Of a stretch of DNA of 64,000 bases, positions 40,901-51,965 are shown piece by piece (the stretch's first letter is position 1; the number at the start of each line of letters is the position of its first letter). A program made the position numbers and the translations under genes. The notes beneath the pieces were generated by a model. That model saw only the letters and a list, made by a program, of their open reading frames with translations. It was not told the origin of the DNA and did not search any database. Location of the stretch: the NCBI GenBank assembly GCA_012934845.2, contig WNNJ02000211.1, positions 62,001 through 126,000 of the forward strand, in the 5' to 3' direction. Source of the DNA: Pomphorhynchus laevis (lineage: Eukaryota; Acanthocephala; Palaeacanthocephala; Echinorhynchida; Pomphorhynchidae).

Positions 40901-42840
40901 GCTGGCTTACAATAAGTTCGTAAATAAGTTAATTAGTTATTAAAATAAGGAAATGTAACACGACACATTGCTTGATCCATTCGTAGTGTTCTTTTAAAAG
41001 TACTAAGTGAACTGCATCCAACGGTGTCTGCATCAAGGTTGTTCCAAAGCTCAACAATTCTTCTATCAAATTGCATCGCTCCCAATTTCTGTACACTGTT
41101 TCTTCGAATAGTTAAAGAATGACGTCGAAGAACATTTGAACCACGTAGTTAAACCCTACTCCGAAGAGGGTGATGAGGACGTTGGAATAAATGCCAAACA
41201 AGGCACATATCCATGTACCGACGGGTCCATGTGACGGTCTCAAGTCCTAATGATCTCAGTCTGTCTTCATAAGGCAGCGACGCCAACGTTGGTGCTAGCT
41301 TTGTTGCCCTGCGAAGTACCCTCTCTGATTTCTTATGTTCATGCACAGTACGTGGGTATACAACCGGAGCTGAAGTACAATAGTGTGCCGCAAACTCTTC
41401 AGCTAGGTCATTCGCGGAAATGTCATAGAAGTAGTGACAAATCGAAGAATCAACAGCTCACCTACTTGATAGGTACTGAAAAAGGACCTTTAAATCGTAT
41501 TTACACTGGTTAGCTAATGCATTCTCAAATGCACACCGCTTCTTTCTCTTCAATGAATTAAATAAATTTCTTGTCTGCTTGAAAACATCATAACTACACT
41601 CTCCAACTTTGTAGCGATTGAAGATCAAATTACGAGTCTTCAATGTTGAACGTAACCCAGAATCGAACCAGCGAGAATCTTTTCGACGTGTCCTGTTTCT
41701 AAGTGTAGAGAATAAAAAAAGGAGCGACTCTAAGGTTCTCTGAAAGTAATTCCACGCGCCGTGTACTCCAACAACAGCGGGATCTGGCCAGGAAGCTGTT
41801 GAAAGTATTGACTGAATTGCATCTGTGTTGGTTTTAAAAGCATTAACCACTTGATTTTCACGCAGACCTCGAGTTTTTTTGAAACCTTAACCTAACGATC
41901 ACTACGCAATGATCAGACATACCAATCTGGGCATCATAACGGATAGCGTTAATAATCTCACTGTTCGAAGATAAACATACATCTAATAGAGATCTACTGT
42001 CACTAGCGAAACAAGTGCAATTTTGGACATGTTGAGTTAAACCACAATAGATGATACACTCCAGAAGGTCATAGGAAGCATAGTCACAAGTAGGAAAAGC
42101 CGTATACGAATTCCAATCAACCCAAGGCATATTCAAGTCACCAAGTGTTAAAGCATTGGAGGTACCTTTAGAATAAAGTTCTACTTCCCCAATCAGTCTA
42201 TCTGTGGCGGCCAATGGTGAACGATATACTACCCCCAGAACAAGCGGAGCAGGATGCATGAATTTTACCCGACACCACAAACTTTCGACTTTATCAGAAG
42301 AAGTGCTAAGAACAGTTACTTTCACATCGTTGGTCACATAAAGAATACCACCTCCACCTCTTCCACTTTCACGATCACTGCGGAAAATAAGATAACCGGG
42401 AATGGATACTTCATTATCAACAATATCACCATATAGCTATGATTCTGTGATAGCAAGTAACTTAGGACGAATTAACTGAACTATATATCTCAGTTCATCT
42501 ACCTTCGATATAACATTGCGAACATTACAATGGAGTATTTCACAATGCCCCAACATATCTATGGGAGTACTCCTATCACCCCTTACACATCCTAATAAAC
42601 CGGACGCTAAACCATTTAGACTCTGATAGGCAGAGTAGACGAGCCTGTTTCGATTACAGAATGCACGCGAGGCGACATGACTAGTGGGCTCCAACTCAGC
42701 CGGGTGCGTCGCTTCACAATCTGAAAATTTTTCACATAAAGATTTGTTTCTTCTTTAGCAACACGAGATGCTAGTTCATTTTTTAGCCTTCGATAATTTT
42801 TTTCGTTCCGATACATCAAGATCTTTCAGCAGTCGAATAT
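40901..42840 (-). mobile_element. CR1-like LINE with endonuclease and C-terminus, RT deleted
   Basis: From 42840 down: a short charged segment, the endonuclease start (CEILHCNVRNVISKVDELR, IRPKLLAITES; frame 42694-42437), VYRSPLA, LTLGDLNMPWVDW and GMSDHCVVI (frame 42337-41858), a linker (41850-41458), then directly RRATKLAPTLASLPYEDRLR of the C-terminus (41346-41149). The RT palm is absent, so an internal deletion of over 1 kb is inferred. The catalytic E, D and SDH motifs of the endonuclease remain. Confidence 0.8.
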
Positions 42841-43620
42841 TAGACCCTTTGAGACGGAACGAGTTTCGCAACATTAAGGCAGCATGAAATTGGTTATGGA
42901 GAATCGATAACCAATCGATAACAATATGGATAATTGTTACGACAGAATCGATAAAATAGCCAGGATCGCCGAATTTATGGTCAATGTGCATTGAGGTACA
43001 TTTAGTTATGCTCAATCTTATTTTATTGTCTCGTGCCCAGCTTTAAAAAGTATCCAAATTCGCTTGAAGAAGGGATCTGTCCGGTTGAAATTTATATTCA
43101 GGCCATAATTTAATATCATCGGCATACAAAAGAGAAGGTGACTTAAGAATACTTGGAAGATCATTTATAAAGATGTTGAAAATCAACGGGCTAAGAACCT
43201 CGCGGGACCCCCTCGAAAACCGGCACCCAATCGGAAAGTGTATCTCCATCACGAACTGCAGAGTTTCTATTCCAAAGATAAGATGATATCCAGGACACGA
43301 TGTGTGGGTCAAATCAATAAGCGGTAAGTTTTCCCAACAGTATGCTATAATCTACCGTATCAAACGCTTTGACAAGGTTGATAAGCATGATGTCACTATC
43401 ATAGCCGTTGTCTAACGACTGAAGCCAAGTGTGTAGGGAAACAAGAAGATTTGTGGATGTTGATCTTCGGGAACGAAAACCATTTTGAAACGGATATAAC
43501 AGTAACTTTTCACTTATGTGCACATTCATCCGTCGTAAAATTTATCGTTTGAGAACTTTACAGCAAATACACGTCAGGATTATAGGTCTATAATTGCATA
43601 TCTGTGGACGATCATCTTTT
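42841..43620 (-). mobile_element. CR1-like LINE RT fragment
   Basis: The frame 43529-43314 reads YPFQNGFRSRRSTSTNLLVS and INLVKAFDTVDYSIL (motif A, with D replaced by N in INLVKAFD). The next frame, 43312-43043, has LSPLIFNIFINDLPSIL and LLYADDIKLW (motif C). The following frame down to 42776 holds the start of the thumb. It lies head to tail with the endonuclease-bearing copy below; they may be pieces of one rearranged element. Confidence 0.78.
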
Positions 43621-43742
43621 TTAAATATATAAAATATGTTAATTAAAATTTTAATATTTCAAATGAATTCTTTTTATTGATATCAATTGATTTTTTTATA
43701 AATTTGAGACGTTTGTTAACGGCACGCATGGTAGTTACATAA

Positions 43743-45233
43743 CATTGAATCAGATAATAAAACTATACCTATATTATATTGAAATTCAAAATTACATAAA
43801 AATCCAATAAAACCTAGGTTCATATGTAGTGCGTTTAAATGTACATTAAAACCACTTTATGTCTATATGAATAAAATACTTAAAGTAATTAAAGCACATT
43901 TTAAAAAATATTGCAGAGTAAGCGAAATTAATACTGGCATAAAACACTATTTCAGTATTAATTCTACAAAAGAATTTTTAGAACAGACAAAAGGAATAAA
44001 TTTTCAAAATATAAATACACACGATTTTAGTACGCTTTATACAAATCTAGATTTAGTAGATATTAAAGAAGCGTTAGTAAAATTAATTAATCTTATATTC
44101 GGAAAAATATATACATATATATGTTATAATAATTATAACGCCTATCTAACAAAAATTAAACCATCAAGTAAATATAAATATATGGATAAAATTGAATTAA
44201 TAGAATCCTTAAATATTTTGATAAATCAAAATTATTTAAAAGTAGTGACATCTATGTTTAGACAAGTAAAAGGTGTTCCAATGGGTGGTAATAGTAGCCC
44301 AATTAAAGCTGACTTGTTTTTAAGCTTTATAGAATATGAATTTGTTCATAACTATGTAAAAACTAAATCTAAACAATATAAATATATGAAATATATGTTT
44401 CGATATATTGATGATATATGTGTACTTAATTCTAATAATTTTTATTCAATTAGTGAACACATTTATCCTGAAAGCCTTGTTCTTAACAAAACCAATATTA
44501 ATGATAAATAAGTTGTATATCTAGATATGAACATTAAATTAACATTAACTTAAACTACTATTAATTTATATCGTAAAGATGACATATTTAAATTTACAAG
44601 AAACATATTTTTGCATGAGCATTCATGCATACCATATAATATAAAATATAATACATTAAATAATGAAATTTTAAGAATTGCAACAATATGTAATGATATT
44701 GGCTTTCTTCAAAATCATTTAAATAATTTAATAGATACATATTTTAAACTAGGTTACTATAAAAATAACATCAAGCAGAAAATAGTAAAATATATAAATC
44801 AACACAATAATATAAAGAATAAATTTAAACTCTTAAGTGGCAAATTTTTATGGATGGATAATAAATAATATACTTTGTATTAGAATAAGATACTAGATAG
44901 TTATTTCAGAGAAAATACATCATTAGCATGTATTTGGCCCCGCTGCTATGTTGGGTAGAGGAACTAGGGGCCGAATCCTGATATCATAGCAGTTCCTCCT
45001 GATGACCTATAATTCTTATTCTGATACAACGTCTGTTATTTATATTAGTCAATTCATAAAAACGACGTTTATTTTAAATTTCATTTTTTATTTTAACTTG
45101 ATTTAAATTATAGAAAATCTAAAAACAATTATTAATTTTATTATTTAATTATTAAATTTTGATTTAGCATTATTATGTTTTGTTTATTTTATAATTATAT
45201 TAAATACGTAGACTCAGTTAGCTGATTTGAATT
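43743..45233 (+). mobile_element. Naiad-type PLE copy N4, 5'-truncated
   Basis: It starts inside the RT (ESDNKTIPILY equivalent) and runs through the RT and the 3' untranslated region to the family terminus GTAGACTCAGTTAGCTGATTT near 45210-45230. High similarity to N5 and N6 indicates recent spread. The GIY-YIG part was never copied or was lost. Confidence 0.88.
43867..44868 (+). pseudogene. N4 reverse transcriptase
   Basis: The frame 43867-44511 covers THDFSTLYTNLDLVDIKEAL (motif A), QVKGVPMGGNSSPIKADLFL (motif B) and YMFRYIDDICVLNSN (motif C with both aspartates). A TAA at 44509 and another stop near 44551 interrupt it; the same frame reopens at 44611-44868 for the C-terminus ending LLSGKFLWMDNK. 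Two nonsense changes are the main damage. Confidence 0.85.
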
Positions 45234-46079
45234 ATCAGGTTTATACTACAAAAATTATTAAGTTTATTCTAAAAAAATAAATACTGTCGCGATCGATGCT
45301 TAAACAGATTTTGGTGGGATGCGTTCAAATCTAATGGACATGGGGGCAGGAATATTCGAAATTCTGCAAATTCCTCATGGATTTCATCTTTCACAATTAG
45401 TACGGAGAATATTAAAGATAACAGTATTTACATCAATCATTCAGTTGTCAAGATAGTGACTGTAACATATCATTTTATACTCTGGAGATATATTCATAAA
45501 ATACTTCAAAATATAATAATGATACATGTCACAATGCCCTGTTTTTCATTCATTTGTTATGACTAATATACGTTGCATTTACATTTCAGCCAGAAAACAC
45601 GCTTTTTAGAGGAATCGATTTCGCTACATAATTATAGCACCACCCATTACTCCATTCACTTCGCTTTTTGTATACCTTTATAGACATGCATCTGTATATA
45701 CAAATATTTTACATTTCTGGAGTTCATTACAAAGATCCTCCAAGCTCCATACGCCATCCACTGTTGTCTGTCAATCAAAGCCAACTCAACATAAAAATGC
45801 TTCTACACTCGTCATCTGATATCGTTAACATAAATATACAAAAAATATATTTTTTTATCAAAAGGCACACTGTATTATGTCCTTAGGATCTGGAACCAAT
45901 TTTGATTTATTTATTAAAAGTGGCAAATGTGTCAGCTGCACGCATGCAGGTTCAGTAACAAACAAAAACAGCAAAAGTCGAGCAGATAAATTAGTTAAAT
46001 TTTTAAATGGGATCGGATTTGGCGTTTGAATCACGGTATTGAGATTGATTGGCGTATATGAATAGGCAGATGGTTCCAC
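45234..46079. other. unrecognised AT-rich DNA
   Basis: No gene or repeat family was recognised. The minus-strand frame 46079-45858 and the plus-strand frame 45668-45886 have no known domain. Confidence 0.4.
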
Positions 46080-46400
46080 GAGTGAGGATCAGCAACAAGG
46101 AAGGAGCGGAAGTCAAAGGAGGTGAAGTAGTTTTGGGACATGCAAAAGAAAATAATTACGGGAACGCAAGAAACAGTAAATAAGATGAGAATTATCAAGA
46201 AAAGGAAGAGCTATGAAAAGTTACAAGGCGTAAAGCAATAAGAAGCCAAATTTGAACACGACAATAAATAGTAGGCAAATCGAAAGAAGCAAGATGGTTG
46301 GATATATGATCAAAATGACGAAGACGGAAAGGAATTCGGATGACTGCGTTGATGATGCATTGTAGGGGAATAAGAATGAATTTAGGTGAGTTGGAAAATA
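46080..46400 (-). mobile_element. LINE-D family C-terminal relic
   Basis: The minus strand reads SPKFILIPLQCIINAVIRI and PFRLRHFDHI in one frame, matching the LINE-D C-terminal region at 38.5 kb (SIILTLQRIINSAVRV, RLRRFDHTF). Frame breaks throughout. Confidence 0.65.
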
Positions 46401-46462
46401 TACTAAGACAAATTTAAAATTTATTAATCTCTATCTATGAAAAGCGCTTACACAAAAACCGA

Positions 46463-46657
46463 ATGATCACTTGGTCAGGCGAAGTTGAATCAGGCAAACT
46501 TTGGAGAAGTTGGCGTGATTGTACTACGAATATGATCCAAATGTTCGTCAGCTATATTATTTCGTTCGCCGTAATTATTGTTCTAATAATGATTTTCCTA
46601 ATTACTTTTTATAATACGATAATGACATATTCTTTAAATTTATATCAATTTCTATAA
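46463..46657 (+). CDS. possible small single-pass membrane protein
   Basis: A 64-codon frame with an ATG start: a hydrophilic, Trp-containing N-terminus (TWSGEVESGKLWRSWRDCTT) followed by about 25 hydrophobic residues (MFVSYIISFAVIIVLIMIF) and a short tail. The layout resembles small membrane proteins, but AT-rich DNA often yields such hydrophobic frames by chance. No homologue was recognised and no neighbour supports it. Confidence 0.2.
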   Translation: MITWSGEVESGKLWRSWRDCTTNMIQMFVSYIISFAVIIVLIMIFLITFYNTIMTYSLNLYQFL

Positions 46658-46879
46658 TGGGCATTCCTCTACGAAATTCTTGTTAGCTGTTGCTATTTTA
46701 ACTGACACACCCAAAAACTAGATTCCGTTGTTCATTGACTTATTATTGGTCGATGAACAAATTGTGAATAGATTGCTAGCGAAAATACAGTTGCTAATGA
46801 AACATAAAAGTAATTTTGTTTTGATTAATCCCACTAAAAATACGTATAGTTGCCATTTAAAAAAGTAATGCAAAGCCAA

Positions 46880-48725
46880 ATTGCCTGCTAATCACATCAC
46901 AAATTTTGAAAAGTAATAATAAGATTTTATTAATACAAACACAAATCAGTCAAACATAAATAAGTTTATCTTCTTCATTAATCTTCGAACTAAACTGCTT
47001 GTCTTCGGACTACTACGGTTTTTCGTTCCATTTACGGCCTCAAATCCATAGGGATCTAAGCTCCCCCAACCAGTCCAACACGCTGCCTTGCGACTGAACC
47101 ACCCGGGGTCTTTCACCCCCCCCGAAGAGTCCAGTCGGTGCGGACTATGCTGGGTAAACGCGAGACGAGGAGCTTGAGAAACCTTAGTCTTTGTTTTGGG
47201 GGACGTCCTCTTGAAAAGAAGACTAATCCCGAGATCGCCCAAGTACCCCAGAGGCGCACTTGAGTTTTCTCTTTTAATGACAGATGTTGGGCCCGTTTCA
47301 GGGACCATCTAGCTCTCTTCGGGATACGTTTGAGTCTATCCAGTCAGCTTTCGCTGACCAGCTCACCGTAATGGTAAACCCCAGGTATTTTACTCGATTT
47401 GTGAAGGTAGGGAATGGTTTATTAGTCAGGATGGAAGATAGAGCTGAGATTGCTAATCTCTTAAGTTTTTTTCTTGTCACAGTGGCGCCATGAAAGACAA
47501 CCACCTGCGATTTTGATAGGTTTAAAACAAGGTTGGATATGGGCAGCTGTTCTTTTAATCTTGTAAAGAAACGGCTGATGTCAGAGACTACATCTTTGCA
47601 CCTGCGTCCAGAGAACAGGGCTGTGGTATCACCAGCATATACCACAAGATGTTGATCCCGTTTAAATTTTTTGTACAGTTCAATGGAGGCAGCAAGATAT
47701 AAGATTGGAGAAAGTGGGGAGCTTTGAGGCACACCTGTAATAGGGTAGAACTGACGCGCATCAGGGTCGTCTTCATAGAATAATCGCTTGGTGTACAGCA
47801 ATATGTCTATCCTATTAACAATTCTCGTAGGCAACCCGAGGGACCTGAGAGAAGTGATACAAAATAAATAGAAATGCGGTCAAATGCAGCCGAAAAGTCA
47901 AGAAAGACAGCCACAGCAAGCTGATGACTGTTATCTTGACAAAACTGTTGCACTTGACCTATTGCTGAATGGACCGAGCGATCTTTTACGTACCCACGAA
48001 AACCTGGTGGGATTAAATTTCGCCTACTTAGATGGTCGCGGATTTTACGCGCAAGCGCTTTTTCGTAAATGGAGATGAGACAGTTTTGAATTTAAACTGG
48101 CCGCAGATCTTTAGGACATGTAATCGACTTCTTTTTAGGTAAAAATACTCGACGGCTAATATTGATGTTATCAATGTCGGACGGGGAGGCTAATAGCATT
48201 GTTATAACGACTTTCTTTCTCCGACTGTCTGTCAAAAGCTGACAGACACGAGTGGAGAGTGGCGCATGTGTTCTGGAGGTGCCCGGGAGTTGCTTCCAGG
48301 AGTTTAGAATATCTGTAACAGATAAGTCTCTACTCCTAAAGTTACACCCAGGCAGGATTAGTTGGGGGTGATTAAGTGGCTCCATAATTGTGTAGGGATA
48401 GTGACTCATCCAAAACTTTATCAAGGCCTATTCTACCAATCCAACCTAATGCTCTATGATTCCAACAGACAAACTTGCCCTTCTTGAATATCTTCCAGAA
48501 GGAAGACTGAGAAGGGCTAAGGCGAGAAATGCTTGCCTTATCCCTACTCAGCTGGAACCTATATATGGTGCTCCAGTATTCATTCGAGAGGGCTTGTCTG
48601 GCGGAAACAGAGAGATTAGAAAGGTGTAGCATTTTATCTAGGACATTGAGTTTTGTTGTAGTGGGATTGTATATACGACCTTTATAGGTATTCGATAGTA
48701 TCGCGGTAGCTTGCGAAGAGATCAA
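46880..48725 (-). mobile_element. LINE-A relative, 3' half (split by PLE N5)
   Basis: Minus-strand frames 48725-48372, 48424-48092, 47834-47298 and 47308-46946 match LINE-A ORF2 from the linker through the RT (FYPITGVPQSSPLSP, LVVYAGDTTALFSG) to the Trp-rich end. Motif C reads YAGD in place of YADD and motif B has QSSP in place of QGSP, so the RT is dead. The 5' half continues at 51966 after the inserted PLE. Confidence 0.85.
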
Positions 48726-48899
48726 ATCAGCTAACTGAGTCTACGTATTTAATATAATTATAAAATTAACAAAACATAATAATGCTAAATCAAAATTTAA
48801 TAATTAAATAATAAAATTAATAATTGTTTTTAGATTTTCTATAATTTAAATCAAGTTAAAATAAAAAATTGAAATTTAAAATAAAAGTCATTTTTATGA

Positions 48900-49022
48900 A
48901 TTGACTAATAAATAACAGACGTTGTATCAGAATAAGAATTAGAGGTCATCAGGAGAAACTGCTATGCTATCAGGTTTCGGCCCCTAACTCCTCTACCCAA
49001 CATAGCAGCGGGGCCAAATACA
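48900..49022 (-). ncRNA. conserved structured block in the Naiad 3' untranslated region
   Basis: The block recurs in N2, N3, N4 and N6. In N4 (44936-45005) its arms are GGCCCC/GGGGCC, CTGCTATG/CATAGCAG and GAGGAA/TTCCTC, ordered a-b-c-a'-b'-c', which cannot all form as simple nested hairpins and suggests a pseudoknot or a switch. A GAAA and a CTGATGA occur within it but not at hammerhead spacing. It might be bound by the element's RT or endonuclease. Confidence 0.55.
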
Positions 49023-49082
49023 TGCTAATGATGTATTTCCTCTGAAATAACTATCTAGTATCTTATTCTAATACAAAGTATA

Positions 49083-50228
49083 TTATTTATTATCCATCCA
49101 TAAAAATTTGCCACTTAAGAGTTTAAATTTATTCTTTATATTATTGTGTTGATTTATATATTTTACTATTTTCTGCTTGATGTTATTTTTATAGTAACCT
49201 AGTTTAAAATATGTATCTATTAAATTATTTAAATGATTTTGAAGAAAGCCAATATCATTACATATTGTTGCAATTCTTAAAATTTCATTATTTAATGTAT
49301 TATATTTTATATTATATGGTATGCATGAATGCTCATGCAAAAATATGTTTCTTGTAAATTTAAATATGTCATCTTTACGATATAAATTAATAGTAGTTTT
49401 AGTTAATGCTAATTTAATGTTCATATCTAGATATACACCTTCTTTATCATTAATATTGGTTTTGTTAAGAATGAGGCTACCTGGATAAATTTGTTCACTA
49501 ATTGAATAAAAATTATTAGAATTAAATACACATATATCATCAATATATCGAAACATATATTTCATATATTTATATTGTTTAGATTTAGTTTTTACACAGT
49601 TATGAACAAATTCATATTCTATAAAGCTTAAAAACAAGTCAGCTATAATTGGGCTACTATTACCACCCATTGGAACACCTTTTACTTGTCTAAATATAGA
49701 TGTCCCTACTTTCAAATAATTTTGATTTATCAAAATATTAAAGGATTCGATTAATTCAATTTAATCCATATATTTATATTTACTTGATGGTTTAATTTTT
49801 GTTAGATAGGCGTTATAATTATTATAACATATATATGTATATCTTTTTCCGAATATAAGATTAATTAATTTTACTAACGCTTCTTTAATATCTACTAAAT
49901 CTAGATTTGTATAAAGCGTACTAAAATCGTATGTATTTATATTTTGAAAATTTATTCCTTTTGTCTGTTCTAAAAATTCTTTTGTAGAATTAATACTGAA
50001 ATAGTGTTTTATACCAGTATTAATTTCGATTACTCTGCAATATTTTTTAAAATGTGCTTTAATTACTTTAAGTATTTTATTCATATAGACAGAAAGTGGT
50101 TTTAATGTACATTTAAACGCACTACATATGAACCTAGGTTTTATTGGATTTTTATGTAATTTTGGATTCCAATATAATATAGGTATAGTTTTATTATCTG
50201 ATTCAACCTTTATACCCTTTTTATCCAT
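49083..50228 (-). pseudogene. N5 reverse transcriptase, palm and C-terminal part
   Basis: Frames 50228-49761 and 49733-49083 are in the same register, separated by a TAA (a changed AAA codon near 49759). Visible are YWNPKLHKNPIKPRFICSA, YDFSTLYTNLDLVDIKEAL (motif A), VPMGGNSSPIIADLFLSF (motif B), YMFRYIDDICVFNSN (motif C) and EGVYLDMNIKLAL. The catalytic aspartates are present. PLE RTs are the closest relatives of telomerase RT, and Naiad RTs carry an extra insertion in the fingers. Confidence 0.87.
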
Positions 50229-50255
50229 TATAGAACAGTGACTTGTAATAATTGT

Positions 50256-51191
50256 TTAAAAACTCAACTCACTACGTTCATATGTTGGATTTACATTTAA
50301 ATCATTAGAATTAACCTCTTTCATTAGTATATCATAATAAAGCTTTTTGCATATGAAGACAAAGTTATTACTAGCTTTATCAATAGTTGTTATTATATAG
50401 TTATCCTTTAATTTAGTAAGTTCTTTATACATATCTTTATTAATTTTATCTTTCCTTTTGTAATTGTTTGTTATTTTCATTTTATTTTTAATTTTATCAA
50501 ATATATAATCTTTCCAAATTTTTATCTTAGATATATTCGAGCTTTCACTATTAATCAGCTTACTAAAGTAATCATTTAAGTTATTATATAACGAATTGTA
50601 AATTTTATTTTTGTCGTTGTTATTATTTAATCTATATTTATACCCTTTTGATAGCAGCTTTCTTAATTCACAATTTTCAATTAATTCTAGATTATGGGTA
50701 CATATATGTTCATTTATTTTATCAAAACTAAGACTTTTACAATTGCATTCTGTTTCCATTATGTTTCTAATATTATCGTTACATATTGATTTTAATTCTT
50801 TATTATAATTACAAATTTTTCGTCCTAATGGTGGTAGGAGTTTATACCTTATTTTAGGAATATATTTACTTAAATCTGACCCTATTATTTCTTTACTTTT
50901 AGAATTATTTAAAAGTCCGGCTATATTTATGTTATCTATACATTTATTAATGAAGTTTATGGTTAATGTATATTTTCTATTGTTATTATTTACATTTATT
51001 GTACGATTATAGTATTTTGTATTACAATAACTGTCTATTATACAACTTAGCCTATCATAGTCGTTAATTAATTTTTGATTTATTGAACATATGATATCTT
51101 TAGAAAAACTTCTTATATTTACATAAAGATCTTTTAGCTTATTATCACTTAAAAGTTGTTTTAATATTTCTAATTGTTCATTTATATACAT
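50256..51191 (-). pseudogene. N5 linker with CxC motif and N-terminal RT region
   Basis: 311 open codons link the endonuclease to the RT. Near the middle METECNCKSLSFDKINEH contains the CxC motif that marks the linker of N-terminal-endonuclease PLEs. The end (ITTIDKASNNFVFICKKLYY) is the N-terminal RT block equivalent to the KADKGG segment of canonical PLEs. It stops at a TAA that is GAA in copy N2. Confidence 0.82.
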
Positions 51192-51234
51192 ATCTTTTTT
51201 AATATTTTTAACTCTATTTTTCCTATTCCTTTTA

Positions 51235-51798
51235 TCACCATGACTTCTTGGTTTGCGTTTTAACCGGATTATTATAATATAGTTGTTTATTATGTATTAT
51301 ACTACTTCTGCCAATTCCTTGTACCACGTCATTCAATCCTAATGGGTACATGGAATTAAGCGTTTTAATCCAAAAATCTTCTTTTTCTAATAGTTTTTGA
51401 TTTAATATTGAAATGTTTTCTTCAATAATATGTTCTAAAATAAATAATTTACAGTATCCTATATCATGTCCTATTAATCTCATATGTTTATGAAATATAG
51501 TTTGACTATTATGCTGTATATTATATATGTGTTGCCTAAACCTAGTTTTTAACATTTGATATGTTTTTCCTATATATTGCAATCCACATGTACATTGTAT
51601 TAGATACACTACACCTGCGGTATTGCAGTTACAATTATTATTAATATTTAATGAAAAACATTTGTTTGTCGTATTACTTACAATACAATTATTATTATTT
51701 ATAACATCACAAACTATACAATTTTTTCTGTTACATTTAAAAGATCTAAAATTGAAATCATTAGTACTTACGTATTTTTCCAATATGGTTGAGTACAT
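51235..51798 (-). pseudogene. N5 GIY-YIG endonuclease
   Basis: The frame begins at ATG 51798 (51796-51798 on the minus strand) with 187 codons. A cysteine cluster (CNRKNCIVCD) precedes the signature GVVYLIQCTCGLQYIGKTY; then RTRFRQH-like RFRQHIYNIQHNS, HKHMRLIGHDIGYC and EKEDFWIKTLN, which supply the conserved Arg, His and Glu positions of PLE GIY-YIG nucleases. One extra A in an A-run near 51262 shifts the frame out of the linker. The start codon is likely that of the whole element. Confidence 0.87.
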
Positions 51799-51925
51799 GT
51801 AACTTTTAAGTCATAATTTTTAACGTTGCTTTTTCGGTGTCGCCACCTAGTTTAATTGACTCAGAATAAACTTACAACGGGCCATCCAGCAGCATCTTAC
51901 AGGGGACTGCCCTGCTTAAGGCAGA

Positions 51926-51955
51926 TAGATATTTGCCTTAAGCAGTATCTGACGG
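51926..51955 (-). repeat. hairpin in the Naiad 5' leader
   Basis: CTGCTTAAGGCA and its reverse complement TGCCTTAAGCAG enclose a short A/T loop. A degenerate form (GCTTAAAGCG/CGCTTTAA) is present at the corresponding place of N1 near 1870-1885, so the hairpin belongs to the element. Confidence 0.7.
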
Positions 51956-51965
51956 GAGGTAGTTA

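Larger units (their letters stand above)
48726..51965 (-). mobile_element. Naiad-type PLE copy N5, most complete
   Basis: This 3.2 kb element lies within a LINE-A relative in the same orientation. From the 5' end it has an untranslated leader with a hairpin, GIY-YIG endonuclease, linker with CNC motif, RT and a 3' untranslated region ending in ACTCAGTTAGCTGATTT at 48726. The endonuclease precedes the RT, the permuted order of the Naiad clade of PLEs. Only one frameshift and two nonsense changes separate it from a single frame of nearly 900 codons, so it is a recent copy. Confidence 0.9.

Noticed and set aside
44972-45005. GAAA-type and CTGATGA motifs of the Naiad 3' region as a type II hammerhead
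   Set aside because: Only about 22 bases separate the motifs and two extra bases precede GAAA; stems I and III cannot form properly. Naiad elements are also reported to lack canonical hammerheads.
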